DNA of 64,000 bases from Paraburkholderia sartisoli (GCF_900107685.1 NZ_FNRQ01000004.1:124001-188000), one strand, 5' to 3'; shown: positions 1 through 8,495, counted from the first letter of the stretch. Translations and numbers: made by a program. The notes: generated from the letters alone by a model not told the origin.

Positions 1-62
1 ACGCGATTAATCACCCAATTCACGCCATCATCGGCGGGTTTTGGTCAGGACGCGTGCGCTAG
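1..62 (+). CDS. C-terminal end of an unidentified gene cut by the window edge
   Basis: The frame starting at base 3 is open from the window edge to a TAG at 60-62 and reads AINHPIHAIIGGFWSGRVR. An intrinsic terminator follows 25 bp later on the same strand, which fits a real gene end. The fragment is too short to name. It could also be chance, because 19 codons without a stop is not rare in GC-rich DNA. Confidence 0.4.
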   Translation, partial: AINHPIHAIIGGFWSGRVR

Positions 63-87
63 ATTCATCGATACACGCAGAATCCCC

Positions 88-118
88 AAGGCCCCGCCGG
101 AAGCGACGGGGCCTTTTT
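88..118 (+). terminator. Rho-independent terminator
   Basis: A 9-bp perfect stem, AAGGCCCCG (88-96) and CGGGGCCTT (107-115), encloses a 10-nt loop and runs into five T residues. It probably ends the gene whose stop codon is at 60-62. Confidence 0.85.
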
Positions 119-163
119 CATTGTGTACGTCCCCGTTGTGCCGGCATTCAGACGGAGACGATG

Positions 164-541
164 ATGGACGAGAGCAGTCAGCAGCGCCGCGCCCTGTCGC
201 GTGGCACAGACGATGTGCAGGAGCAACGCCGCTACGTGGTTCAGTTTGCAGTCGCGGCGGGCGAGACGGTGACAGTGAAGATTCACCACGACGCGGTGGT
301 GTCTTCGGCGGGCGCACGGCTGTGGGTGACGCGTGCCGGCGACACATGGGACTACTGGCTGAAGCCCGGCGAGACCCTGCGTCTGTCGCGCGGCGAGCGC
401 GTGTGGGTGACCGGCGATTTCGATGCACACGCAACGACCGGCGCGCGGCCCGACGCCGACGTGACGCTGACGATGCATCTCGCCCGGCGCCCGCGCATCC
501 GCTGGAAGTGGGCATGGCAACCGGTGTTCGCGCTCTGGTGA
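164..541 (+). CDS. DUF2917 family protein
   Basis: A small protein of about 125 residues. Its central part (VSSAGARLWVTRAGDTWDYW, then [19 protein letters not shown]) matches the DUF2917 pattern, a short beta-rich domain common in beta-proteobacteria with no assigned function. There is no signal peptide. The C-terminus is basic and tryptophan-rich (RPRIRWKWAWQPVFALW). GGAG lies at 154-157, so the ATG at 164 has better spacing than the ATG at 161. It is a single gene, convergent with the racemase that ends at 598. The family call rests on motif memory and the function is unknown. Confidence 0.75.
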   Translation: MDESSQQRRALSRGTDDVQEQRRYVVQFAVAAGETVTVKIHHDAVVSSAGARLWVTRAGDTWDYWLKPGETLRLSRGERVWVTGDFDAHATTGARPDADVTLTMHLARRPRIRWKWAWQPVFALW

Positions 542-597
542 CGAAGCACGCCAGGATGCGCCTCGGGCGCGGCGTTCACCCGCATGTTGCGCACTGC

Positions 598-1320
598 TCA
601 AATGCGATCCAGCGCAACCGGCGAGGGCGAATTCCAGCCGCGTGCCACCGCGAACGCAACGGTGGCACGCGCGAGTTCGAGCGTGCTGTCGATCAGCGTG
701 ATCGTCGGTGTGGACAGATTGCGCGCGGCCAGCGGAATTTCCGTGCAGGCCATCACGCCTGCGCGTATGCCTTGCGCAATCAGGATCGCCAGCGCGGCGG
801 AAAGCTGGACCGTGGCTTCATCGATGTCGTTGGCCTTGGCGGCCCTGACGCTCGCGTCGAGGCGCGCCTGCGTGACTTCGTCTGGAACAACCGGTGTGAT
901 TCCGCGAGCGGTGAGCGCTTCCTGATAGAAGCCCGCCGCGATCAGGCCGCTTGTGCCCAGGATGGCGACGCGCTGAACGGAATCCTGAATCGCGTTGATG
1001 CAGGCTTCGCCGATATGCAGGATCGGCGCGGCGCTGCGCGCCTGCAGTTGCGCATACCAGTGATGCGCGGCATTACACGGAATCGCGATCACACCCACTT
1101 CATTGCGGTTGAGTAGATCGATACCCGAGAGCATGGCGGGCAGCGGATCTTCGCCGCCGTCGAGAATCGCCCGCGAACGGTCGGGGATGTGCGGAAGGCT
1201 TGCGACCAGCAGCGGCAGATGCTCCTGGTCGCGGGTGGCGCGCGTCAGGCGCACGACCTTTTCCATGAAGTCGACCGTTGCAAGCGGGCCCATCCCGCCG
1301 AGAACTCCGATGAGTGCCAT
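598..1320 (-). CDS. Aspartate/glutamate racemase family protein
   Basis: A 240-residue cytosolic enzyme of the Asp/Glu racemase superfamily, cofactor-independent racemases that use two cysteines as acid/base catalysts. It starts with the typical LIGVLGGMGPLATVDFMEK. The two catalytic cysteines are in IPCNAAHHWY (Cys82) and MACTEIPL (Cys192), and the length is normal for the YgeA/aspartate racemase group. The substrate could be aspartate, glutamate or a related amino acid, and the sequence does not decide. The gene stands alone, divided from rpoN by about 250 bp that contains the rpoN terminator. Confidence 0.9.
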   Translation of the reverse strand: MALIGVLGGMGPLATVDFMEKVVRLTRATRDQEHLPLLVASLPHIPDRSRAILDGGEDPLPAMLSGIDLLNRNEVGVIAIPCNAAHHWYAQLQARSAAPILHIGEACINAIQDSVQRVAILGTSGLIAAGFYQEALTARGITPVVPDEVTQARLDASVRAAKANDIDEATVQLSAALAILIAQGIRAGVMACTEIPLAARNLSTPTITLIDSTLELARATVAFAVARGWNSPSPVALDRI

Positions 1321-1494
1321 CTCCGGGCCTCCAGTGACTTCAACGGACGCGGCCCGGATGCTGGACTAGCCGCGGCATCGCCCGCACAAAGTGACAGGCG
1401 TGCGCAGCATAACGCAGATTCGCCGGTTTAACACAGCCGGCTGGGCACCGAGGAAACCCGGGCCCGGCTAAACCATGAGGCGGCGCGGTCCACG

Positions 1495-1520
1495 AAAAAA
1501 AAGTCTCGCGAAGAGACCTT
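1495..1520 (-). terminator. Terminator of rpoN
   Basis: On the minus strand a GTCTC/GAGAC stem (1513-1517 with 1503-1507) and a TTCGC loop are followed by a run of eight T residues (plus-strand A at 1495-1502). It lies 55 bp beyond the rpoN stop codon and is in the right orientation for it. Confidence 0.75.
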
Positions 1521-1574
1521 TCTGGCGTGCAGCGAGACCTTACGTGAAGCCTTATGCGAGGCCCTGCAGCACCC

Positions 1575-3041
1575 TCACATCTGTCGACGCAATTCCGCGG
1601 GCGGCACCTTCATCAGATGCCGGTATTTCGCCACGGTCCGGCGCGCGACGAGCACGCCCTGGTCGGCCAGCATTCTCGCGAGCGAGACGTCCGAAAGCGG
1701 ATCACGCGCATTTTCCGCGGCGATCATTTCCTTGAGCAGCGCGCGCACAGCCGCAGCCGAACAGGTCCCGCCGCTTTCCGTGCCCAGTTCGCGCGGGAAG
1801 AAGTGCCTGAACTCGAAAATGCCCCGCGGCGTGGCCATATATTTGTTACCCGTCGCGCGGGAAATCGTCGATTCGTGCAACTCGAGTTCATCGGCGATGT
1901 CGCGCAGGACGAGCGGCTTGAGCGCTATCTCGCCGTACTGAAAGAACGCGCGCTGATGGGTCACGATGCACTCGGCCACGCGCCGGATCGTGTCGAAACG
2001 CTGCTGCGCGTTGCGGATCAGCCAGCGCGCTTCCTGCAACTGCTGCGCGAGCGGCGAGCGGCTCGAGCCGGCCGATTGCGCGAAGAGCTCCGCGTACCTG
2101 CGATGAATCCGCGCGCGCGGCATCACGGCCGGATTGATCGTCACGGCCCACTTGTTGCGCACCTGGCGCACGATGACGTCCGGCACGACGTAGTTGTCTT
2201 CCGCGTTGCCATAGTAGTGGCCGGGCTTCGGATCGAGCTTGCGCACCAGCGCGCATGCAATGCGCAGTTCGTCCGCGCTGCAGCCCGTCTGCTTTTGCAG
2301 CTCGGCCTGCTCACGGCGCGCGAGCCGTTCAAGGTGATGCTCGACAACCTGAATCGCGACGTCGCGACCTGGTGTGTCGCTATCCATGCATTCGAGTTGC
2401 AGCTTCAGACATTCCGACAGCGAACGTGCGCCGACGCCCGGCCGGTCCAGCGATTGCACGAGCCGCAGCGCAACGAGCAGTTCGTGTTCGGTCAATGCCG
2501 GTTCGACATCGAACACACCGGCAAGATCGGCGAGGTCCTGACGCAGATAACCGTCGTCATCGAGCGACTCGATGATGAGGCGCGCGACTTCGCGATCACG
2601 ATCGTTCAGCGGATAGAGACGCAACGCATCGTGAAGCTGTTCGTGCAACGAGGGTTGTGAGCGTGCCCAGTCGGTGGGGTCACCTCCTTCGCTGTCGCCG
2701 TTGTGATGCGACGAGCCCCGGCCATATGAATCGCTGCTGTACTCGTTGTTGTACTCATTCGCCGGCTCGTCGTGCGACGACGCATCGGCGCTCCCGGACG
2801 CAGGCGCATCGGCGACGGCTTGCGCGCCGGGGGCTTGCGCTGCGTCGTCCGTGCTTTCGGGGGCAAGCGCGACGTCTTCCGTTTGCGATGCGTCGTATTC
2901 GAGGAACGGATTGGTATCGAGTGCCGTGCGCAACTCCTGCTGGAACTCGAGCGAGGACAGTTGCAAAAGCCTGACCGACTGCTGAAGACGAGGGGTCAGC
3001 GCAAGCGATTGTCGTGTGCGTAGCTCGATCGAAGGCGGCAT
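1575..3041 (-). CDS. rpoN: RNA polymerase sigma-54 factor (orphan second copy type)
   Basis: A 488-residue sigma-54 factor. Region I is Gln/Leu-rich (LRTRQSLALTPRLQQSVRLLQ, then SSLEFQQELRTALDTNPFLE) and binds activators. An acidic Asp/Glu/Ala/Ser region II follows at about 50-125, then the core-binding domain, a helix-turn-helix near 380 (LHESTISRATGNKY), and the RpoN box ARRTVAKYR at 466-474, which reads the -24 promoter element. The start is the Met of MPPSIEL, because AAGGGA lies just upstream; a longer in-frame extension lacks family similarity. The main rpoN of these bacteria normally sits with lptB, hpf and ptsN. None of those are here, so this is most likely the second copy (rpoN2). 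Confidence 0.95.
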   Translation of the reverse strand: MPPSIELRTRQSLALTPRLQQSVRLLQLSSLEFQQELRTALDTNPFLEYDASQTEDVALAPESTDDAAQAPGAQAVADAPASGSADASSHDEPANEYNNEYSSDSYGRGSSHHNGDSEGGDPTDWARSQPSLHEQLHDALRLYPLNDRDREVARLIIESLDDDGYLRQDLADLAGVFDVEPALTEHELLVALRLVQSLDRPGVGARSLSECLKLQLECMDSDTPGRDVAIQVVEHHLERLARREQAELQKQTGCSADELRIACALVRKLDPKPGHYYGNAEDNYVVPDVIVRQVRNKWAVTINPAVMPRARIHRRYAELFAQSAGSSRSPLAQQLQEARWLIRNAQQRFDTIRRVAECIVTHQRAFFQYGEIALKPLVLRDIADELELHESTISRATGNKYMATPRGIFEFRHFFPRELGTESGGTCSAAAVRALLKEMIAAENARDPLSDVSLARMLADQGVLVARRTVAKYRHLMKVPPAELRRQM

Positions 3042-3549
3042 GGTAGTGCGATCCCTTTTGAAGATTCTGGTTCGAACGCCCGAAGCCCGTGAAGCACGTC
3101 GGATTCGGGGAGTTGCTGTTTGTCTGAACAGAGCAATCGCCGTACCAGGTTTCACAGAGCGCTGTTTTTACAGCGATTTGATATTCACGAGCAGTGCTTT
3201 CCAGAGGCTGCGGGGCAGCCACGCGCGCCATTTTTACAAGCGGCCGGAAAAATCCGGGCCGGCGGACAAGTCCGTTTCAGCACGCGCGCTGCCCGACTCA
3301 TTTCACCTCGCACGCCCCGCCAGTCACGCCCGTAGCCTGACAAATCGCGAAATCGCACGGGCATGGCACGTGGCTTGCGTTTTCCAGACCGTGGACGGAT
3401 GCCAGTAGTGCATTCGATGTCGACCACGGGGCTGACGGAACCGTTATGCGGCAACCCTTCCCCAGGCGCGTCATCAACGGCAATGGCCGCGATCGACCGC
3501 ACAGGCAACAAGACCGCAACACTCTTCAACCACCTGAAAGGAGAAATCC
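3042..3549. other. Intergenic region between divergent rpoN and BON gene
   Basis: About 500 bp with no supportable gene. It should hold the rpoN promoter (minus) and the BON gene promoter (plus). A small hairpin, CGCTGT (3161-3166) with ACAGCG (3171-3176), is visible, as is a GC-rich imperfect inverted repeat around 3241-3265. No clear -35/-10 pair could be assigned. Confidence 0.4.
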
Positions 3550-3888
3550 ATGAAAACGATCCAGTTCCTCAAGACCGCAGGTAGCGTCGCATGTATCGCA
3601 TTTGCGCTGAGCGCGAATGCACAGTCGGGCGCCTCGGCGCCGGCCGGCGTGTCGGAATCGATGGGTGCCCACGTCGATGACACGACGATCACCACCAAGG
3701 TCAAGGCGGATCTCCTCGCGAACAGGAACGTCAAGTCGACTCACATCCACGTGAAGACGCAAAAGAGCGTCGTGTGGCTGACGGGGACGGTGCCCTCGGC
3801 GGCAGACAAGACCGCGGCTGCAGATGTCGCGAATCAGGTCGACGGCGTCAAGGGCGTCAAGAACCACCTGAAGGTCGCGGCAGAATAA
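3550..3888 (+). CDS. BON domain-containing exported protein
   Basis: A 112-residue periplasmic protein. A Sec signal peptide at 1-24 (KTAGSVACIAFALSANA, cleavage after ANA) precedes a short linker and one BON domain at about 40-110 (DDTTITTKVKADLLANRNVK, then HVKTQKSVVWLTGTVPSAAD and DVANQVDGVKGVKNHLKV). BON domains bind phospholipid at the outer membrane or periplasmic face, and relatives such as OsmY respond to osmotic stress. A strong AAAGGAG sits 8 bp before the ATG. Two hairpins, the second an intrinsic terminator, close the unit. Its neighbours across the terminators are also envelope or stress families. Confidence 0.9.
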   Translation: MKTIQFLKTAGSVACIAFALSANAQSGASAPAGVSESMGAHVDDTTITTKVKADLLANRNVKSTHIHVKTQKSVVWLTGTVPSAADKTAAADVANQVDGVKGVKNHLKVAAE

Positions 3889-3902
3889 GCCACATGCAGG
3901 CC

Positions 3903-3926
3903 GGGCCCCGGCTGGCGTCGGGGCCC
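3903..3926 (+). other. GC-rich hairpin after the BON gene
   Basis: A perfect 8-bp stem GGGCCCCG/CGGGGCCC with an 8-nt loop lies 15 bp after the stop codon. It has no T run, so it may be an mRNA 3' stabiliser or half of a tandem terminator rather than a terminator alone. Confidence 0.5.
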
Positions 3927-3940
3927 TGATGAAAGAAGCC

Positions 3941-3970
3941 AGCCGTTCGCGCAATGCGGACGGCTTTTTG
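3941..3970 (+). terminator. Rho-independent terminator of the BON gene
   Basis: The stem AGCCGT (3941-3946) with ACGGCT (3960-3965) is followed by five T residues. It lies 52 bp beyond the BON stop codon. A further 9-bp hairpin without a T run (TGCGTCTTC at 3983-3991 with GAAGACGCA at 4003-4011) follows. Confidence 0.75.
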
Positions 3971-4092
3971 TATTCAAGGCGATGCGTCTTCGTCAAACCA
4001 ATGAAGACGCACGTGGCATGTCCTCAAGACGGCCTTTGGGCCTGGACTGATCGATGCAGCAACGCGTGTGACTATCGACGGGAGACAGGCAA

Positions 4093-4121
4093 AAACGGCC
4101 TGGAAAATTTCCAGGCCGTTT
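4093..4121 (-). terminator. Strong terminator, probably bidirectional
   Basis: A perfect 14-bp inverted repeat, AAACGGCCTGGAAA and TTTCCAGGCCGTTT, is separated by one base. On the minus strand it ends in a T run (plus-strand A at 4091-4095) and lies 50 bp after the stop codon of the glycine-zipper gene, so it serves that gene. It could also stop plus-strand transcripts from the BON side. Confidence 0.85.
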
Positions 4122-4170
4122 CTCGTTTCTCAGAGGTCTTTACGCTCAAGAAGCAGCTACATCCACACGC

Positions 4171-4746
4171 TCACGCGCCCCGCTCGTTCAGCTCGCTGAT
4201 CGGCGTTGGCGTTCGTGTCGGATCGAAGTCGGCCCAACGACCCTGCTGCCAGCGGCCCGTCGCACGTTCGATCGTGCTGCCGCCGCATTCGCGCAGTACG
4301 CGCGCCGCCTCCATCTGCGTATCCGGCGATACATGTACCGCCAGCAGCACGCCTGAATCGCGCTCTTCGTGATGCGACAGGTGGCCATGCCGGTCGCCTT
4401 CGCGCGTATGCAACATGCCGCCGATCAGCGAACCGATATACGCTCCCACGCCGGCAGCGATCACGGAGACAGGCAACGATGCATGAAACGCCGTGAAAAG
4501 CCCGGCTCCGACAATCGCACCGATGACGGCCCCGATCGTCACACCCTTGCCTGCGCCCTTCGGTGTGTCGCGCGCGCCAGGATCGACATGCTGATCGCTG
4601 CCCGCCGGATAGCGCGCGTGCTGTCCGCGCGGATTCACGAAAAACAGCGTGACGTCCTCTTCGACGAAGCCGTTCGCGAAGAGTCGTTGCGCGGCCGCTT
4701 CGGCGGCCGGAAAAGTCGTAAAACGCCCTGCGACAATGAGTGACAT
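4171..4746 (-). CDS. Glycine-zipper membrane protein, YflT-like
   Basis: A 191-residue protein. The N-terminal 40 residues (SLIVAGRFTTFPAAEAAAQR, LFANGFVEEDVTLFFVNP) resemble the general-stress YflT/HsdM-type fold found in slightly membrane-anchored stress proteins. The middle (about 64-112) is a glycine-zipper membrane hairpin (GAGKGVTIGAVIGAIVGAGL, then IAAGVGAYIGSLIGGML). The C-terminal part (SGVLLAVHVSPDTQMEAARV, LRECGGSTIERATG) looks like a second small alpha/beta repeat. The start is the MSLIV Met, because AAAGGAGG precedes it by 4 bp; the upstream Met overlaps the ribosome site. The biochemical function is unknown; envelope stress is likely from context. Confidence 0.8.
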   Translation of the reverse strand: MSLIVAGRFTTFPAAEAAAQRLFANGFVEEDVTLFFVNPRGQHARYPAGSDQHVDPGARDTPKGAGKGVTIGAVIGAIVGAGLFTAFHASLPVSVIAAGVGAYIGSLIGGMLHTREGDRHGHLSHHEERDSGVLLAVHVSPDTQMEAARVLRECGGSTIERATGRWQQGRWADFDPTRTPTPISELNERGA

Positions 4747-4807
4747 GACGCCTCCTTTCATCTTTTCAGATGGTGCGCGCAGTTGCCGTCGCGGGTCACT
4801 CAGGGTG

Positions 4808-5110
4808 CTACACCTTCAGCCCACGATCCGGCTCCATTCCTTCGACCCGGAAAAGCCCGCTGTGCAAAACGACGCTTTCGCCACCGTTCTGATCGAGCGC
4901 CTCGGCGCACACGGAGCGGATCCGCGCCCGTCCGCGCTGGAATGCCTGCAAAAGCGAGTCTTCCAGAGGAGAGTCTGCGCCAAAATGGTCCTCAAGTGCT
5001 TCCGCCGTGATAACGCACACGACGGGCTCGCCATCGACGGCCGCGATGAAGCTCACCGTGAGGTTCGCGCCGTCGAAGACCGGCGCGTCATCGGAAAAAG
5101 TGATGGTCAT
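4808..5110 (-). CDS. DUF1488 family protein
   Basis: A 100-residue soluble protein with the DUF1488 layout: ITFSDDAPVFDGANLTVSFI, then the conserved GEPVVCVITAEALEDHFGA. The family has no known function. The Met of MTITFSDD is preferred, because GGGAGGA lies 7 bp upstream and family members begin at that point. An in-frame ATG at 5152 overlaps the stop of the DUF4142 gene (ATGA) and would give 114 residues. Either way the gene follows the DUF4142 gene directly and is probably co-transcribed with it. A second DUF1488 gene lies at 58339-58629. Confidence 0.8.
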   Translation of the reverse strand: MTITFSDDAPVFDGANLTVSFIAAVDGEPVVCVITAEALEDHFGADSPLEDSLLQAFQRGRARIRSVCAEALDQNGGESVVLHSGLFRVEGMEPDRGLKV

Positions 5111-5148
5111 GTTCGCGTCCTCCCAGGCAGCCCTCGACAGAATCGCAC

Positions 5149-5697
5149 TCATGATGTGCTCTTCTTCGCGTTGTCCAGTTGCTGCGCCATCGCGAGATGG
5201 TGCCGGATCACCGGCAACGCCTTCGTGGCGGCCGCCTTCAGTTGCGGATCGGTGCTGCTTTCGCTTTCCTTCTGGAACAGTTCGACTGCCTTCTGATGGC
5301 CGCCCACGGCCACGTCGCTGATATACGCCTGATCGAAGCCAGTGCCCTTCAACCCCTGCAACTCCCCTATGACTGCTGAATCCGCCGAAGGCGGCGATTT
5401 CAGGCCTTTCTTCTGCGCGATGACGTCGAGATTCCGGGCCAGTTTCGTGTAATCGGTGATCATCTGCGAAGCGAATTTCCTGACCTGCGGATCGTTCGAT
5501 TTTTTCAACGCCAGCTTGCTGGCGGCGATTTCCGTGGCGCCGGCCTGCGAGGCGTCCTGCACGAACTGCTGATCGGCTGCCGATAGTTTCGTCTGTGCCG
5601 CGGCAGGTTCGCTCGTCTGCGCGTGGACGGCGCCGAGTGTCGTACACGCGATTCCGGTTGCCACGGCGATCGCGCGCATTGAATGCTGGAATGTCAT
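5149..5697 (-). CDS. DUF4142 domain exported protein
   Basis: A 182-residue protein with a Sec signal peptide (cleavage after AVHA, about residue 26). The helical DUF4142 domain covers about 36-175: LSAADQQFVQDASQAGATEI, ASQMITDYTKLARNLDVIAQ and AYISDVAVGGHQKAVELF are its hallmark blocks. The family has a ferritin-like four-helix layout and is usually periplasmic; its role is unproven, with stress or metal handling often suggested. AGGAG lies 8 bp before the ATG. It leads a two-gene unit with the DUF1488 gene. Confidence 0.9.
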   Translation of the reverse strand: MTFQHSMRAIAVATGIACTTLGAVHAQTSEPAAAQTKLSAADQQFVQDASQAGATEIAASKLALKKSNDPQVRKFASQMITDYTKLARNLDVIAQKKGLKSPPSADSAVIGELQGLKGTGFDQAYISDVAVGGHQKAVELFQKESESSTDPQLKAAATKALPVIRHHLAMAQQLDNAKKSTS

Positions 5698-6088
5698 GCG
5701 GTTTCTCCTGTTCCGGATTTATCCGTCACGCTGCCGTTCGCCGGCTTGACTGCATGCGCAATCAGCGTCTTGTTGAATGCTGGCCGATCGTTCTGCAGCC
5801 TCAACACAGCACCTCGCAAAAGATGTGCCTGGCAAGTCAAAGCCCGTGGACGTGCTTTGCGGCAATGCATCACATCGGGCGCTTGCAACTTGTGCGCATG
5901 GCAATGCAATTGTTGCGATGCCCGGTAACGCACGTTCAGGTTGGCGCGCCGTCTTCATAGTCACGCGTCAATCCAGTCGATTCATCTCCGGGCGGCACGA
6001 CGGGTACATCCCTTGCTGAAACATCGACGCGGCATGCCATGTTCACCGGAACACGGCAGCGTTGTCGGGCTGCCTCACCGGATACCTC
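5698..6088. other. Intergenic region between divergent DUF4142 and antiporter genes
   Basis: About 390 bp with no supportable gene; the small open frames have neither ribosome sites nor family resemblance. It must carry the promoters of both flanking genes, but no convincing -35/-10 pair was found. Confidence 0.4.
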
Positions 6089-7408
6089 ATGCACGAAACG
6101 ATCTGGTTTCTCGTCGTCGGCGGTGTGTTCGCGTTCATGGGTATCGCGGCGACCACGTTCAAGCGTCTGCCGTGCAGCGCCGCGATGTTCTATCTCGCGA
6201 TCGGCTTCGGGCTCGGGCCGCCCGGGATCGGCCTGCTGAATCTGGACGTGATCGCCGATGCCGGCGTGCTGCGCGTCATCACCGAAGTCGCGCTGCTGGT
6301 TTCACTCTTCGCGATCGGCCTGCGTCTGCGTGTGCCGCTTTCCGGGGCGCTGTGGGCGATACCGCTGCGGCTCGGTTTCGTCGCCATGCTCGTGACGGTG
6401 CCGCTCCTGACGCTCTTCGGCGTCTACGCGCTGCATCTCGGCGTGGGACCGGCGCTGCTGCTCGCGGCGATTCTCGCGCCGACCGATCCGGTTCTCGCCC
6501 ACGACGTGCAGGTCCAGGACTCGGCCGATGTCGACCTCCTGCGCTTTTCGCTCTCGGGCGAAGGCGGTCTCAACGACGGCATCGCGTTGCCGTTCGCGCT
6601 GCTCGGCCTTGCGTTATGCGCCAGCCACAGCGCGAATTTCGCGGACGTGTTCACGTGGATGTTCATCGGCGGCACGCTCTGGGGCATCTTCGGCGCGATC
6701 GCGATCGGCGCCGTGCTGGGCTGGGTCACCACTCACGGCGTAGCGTGGTTAAGAACGCGTCACGCGCAGGCCCTTGGACTCGAAGCGTTTTTCGCGCTCG
6801 GGCTGATCGAGCTGTCGTACGGCGTCGCGCAACTGGCGCATACGTTCGGCTTTCTCGCCGTTTTTGCAGCGGGCGTCTCGATGCGTCGCGTCGAGCATCG
6901 GGCGAGCCGCGGGCAGTCGCCACGGGAAACCATCGGCGCGATCGGGGCGGGCGATGTCACCGCGACCGCCGCCGATCCACAAAAGGCTCACGCGTATATG
7001 GCGGAATCCGTGCTCGGCTTCACGATCGAGCTGGAACGTATCGCCGAACTTGCGATGATGCTGATCATCGGCAACGTCCTCGCGACGCTGCACGGGCCAC
7101 TTTTCACGTGGCGAAGCGCCGCGCTGGTCGCGGCGCTCTTCGTCGTCGTGCGGCCGCTGGCGGTCGAGGTGTCGCTGGTGGGCTCGAACGCATCTCACCC
7201 GCAGCGGCGGTTGATGAGCTGGTTCGGCATTCGCGGCATCGGGTCGTTCTATTACCTGAACCTCGCGCTGCAGGAAGGTCGCGCGAACGACGTAGTGCCG
7301 CTCATACCGTTCGCGCTCGCTGTGGTGACAGCGTCGGTGGTCGTACACGGCATGTCGGCCACGCCGCTGATGGGCTGGTATCGCCGTCTGCGGCGACGCA
7401 GCGGATAG
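6089..7408 (+). CDS. Cation:proton antiporter (CPA1, Na+/H+ exchanger family)
   Basis: An inner-membrane antiporter of 439 residues. It has about 11-12 hydrophobic segments and the ion-site motif of CPA1 exchangers, LAPTDPVLAHDVQV (about 132-145), followed by FSLSGEGGLNDGIALPFALL (about 157-176), where the Glu-Gly-Gly-Leu-Asn-Asp block is typical. The C-terminal membrane part contains RRLMSWFGIRGIGSFYYLNL, also diagnostic. It probably exchanges Na+ or K+ for H+. The start is uncertain: the ATG at 6089 has a weak CGGA upstream, and a TTG at 6062 would add nine residues. It is a single gene, convergent with the aldo/keto reductase. Confidence 0.9.
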   Translation: MHETIWFLVVGGVFAFMGIAATTFKRLPCSAAMFYLAIGFGLGPPGIGLLNLDVIADAGVLRVITEVALLVSLFAIGLRLRVPLSGALWAIPLRLGFVAMLVTVPLLTLFGVYALHLGVGPALLLAAILAPTDPVLAHDVQVQDSADVDLLRFSLSGEGGLNDGIALPFALLGLALCASHSANFADVFTWMFIGGTLWGIFGAIAIGAVLGWVTTHGVAWLRTRHAQALGLEAFFALGLIELSYGVAQLAHTFGFLAVFAAGVSMRRVEHRASRGQSPRETIGAIGAGDVTATAADPQKAHAYMAESVLGFTIELERIAELAMMLIIGNVLATLHGPLFTWRSAALVAALFVVVRPLAVEVSLVGSNASHPQRRLMSWFGIRGIGSFYYLNLALQEGRANDVVPLIPFALAVVTASVVVHGMSATPLMGWYRRLRRRSG

Positions 7409-7436
7409 CCGCAGACCGTTCCAGCACCCCCTCTTT

Positions 7437-8495
7437 TTACTTCGCGCGCACCGCGGTACCCGACTGCGCCAGCTGTTCGCGACGCTGCTCGCCCTGCCGC
7501 GCGAACATCCAGCCAGGATACTCCAGCGGCAGCGTGCTCACTTCGTCAAGCTTCGACAGTTCATCGGCGGATAACGTGACCTGCGTCGCCGCGATGTTGT
7601 CGTCGAGCTGCTCGACTTTTTTGGCTCCGACGATCACCGTCGTGACCGCGCGCTGATGCAGCAGCCACGCAAGCGCGATCTGCGCAACCGACACGCCTTT
7701 GGCCTCGGCGATGCCGCGCATCGCGTCGATGCAGTCGAACGCGCGATCGCGATTGACCGGCGGAAAATCGAACGTCGTGCGCCGGCTGCCTGCCTCGCCG
7801 TCTTTGTCCCGTCCATATTTTCCGCTCAGCAGGCCGCCCGCCAGCGGGCTCCACACCATGAGCCCGAGCCCTTCGCTCTGCAGCATCGGAACCAGTTCGC
7901 GTTCGAGATCGCGGCCGGCCAGCGTGTAATACGCCTGCAGCGTCTCGAAGCGCGCAAGGCCCAGACGCTCCGCGATACCGAGCGCCTTCACGATCTGCCA
8001 CGCGGCCCAGTTCGACACGCCGACGTAACGCACGTGTCCATGCTGCACGAGCGTATCGAGCGCGCGCACGGTTTCCTCGATGGGTGTCGCCGGATCGAAA
8101 CCGTGGATCTGATACAGGTCGACATGATCGAGTTGCAGACGCTTCAGGCTCGCCTTCATACCGTCGATGATGTGATAGCGCGACGCGCCCCGCGCATTCG
8201 GAAACTCGCCGGTTTGCCCGAACACCTTCGTCGCGACGACGACGCTCTCGCGCGGCACCTTGAGATTCTTCAGCGCCTGTCCGGTGATCTGCTCGGAAAG
8301 GCCTTCCGAATAGACGTCGGCGGTATCGATGAAGTTGATGCCGGCATCGAGCGCACGCCCCACGAGACGCTCGGCATCGGCCTGCTGCAGATCGCCAATC
8401 TGTTTCCATATGCCCCCGCCGCCGCCAAACGTCATCGTGCCAAGGCACAACTCGGAAACGAACACGCCGGTACCGCCCATCTGGTTGTATCGCAT
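7437..8495 (-). CDS. Aldo/keto reductase
   Basis: A 352-residue NADPH-dependent oxidoreductase of the AKR superfamily, in the voltage-gated K+ channel beta-subunit/YghZ-like group. The catalytic tetrad is visible: Asp57 and Tyr62 (FIDTADVYSEG), Lys90 (VVVATKVFG) and His131 (LYQIHGFDP). The C-terminal ALAWLLHQRAVTTVIVGAKK is the nucleotide-binding segment. CGGAG lies 8 bp before the Met of MRYNQMG; a longer in-frame start at 8558 adds a Cys-rich stretch unlike the family. The substrate is unknown. The gene is monocistronic and convergent with the antiporter. Confidence 0.93.
   Translation of the reverse strand: MRYNQMGGTGVFVSELCLGTMTFGGGGGIWKQIGDLQQADAERLVGRALDAGINFIDTADVYSEGLSEQITGQALKNLKVPRESVVVATKVFGQTGEFPNARGASRYHIIDGMKASLKRLQLDHVDLYQIHGFDPATPIEETVRALDTLVQHGHVRYVGVSNWAAWQIVKALGIAERLGLARFETLQAYYTLAGRDLERELVPMLQSEGLGLMVWSPLAGGLLSGKYGRDKDGEAGSRRTTFDFPPVNRDRAFDCIDAMRGIAEAKGVSVAQIALAWLLHQRAVTTVIVGAKKVEQLDDNIAATQVTLSADELSKLDEVSTLPLEYPGWMFARQGEQRREQLAQSGTAVRAK

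Noticed and set aside
3066-3085. GGTTCGAAC, like a tRNA T-arm
   Set aside because: No acceptor, D or anticodon arms can be folded around it; it lies in the rpoN upstream region.
7409-7436. Possible terminator between the antiporter and aldo/keto reductase genes
   Set aside because: There is a T run but no stem could be formed in the 28-bp gap.
5941-7656. A 571-codon frame overlapping the antiporter
   Set aside because: Arg-rich shadow of a clear CPA1 antiporter; no conserved motif or ribosome site.
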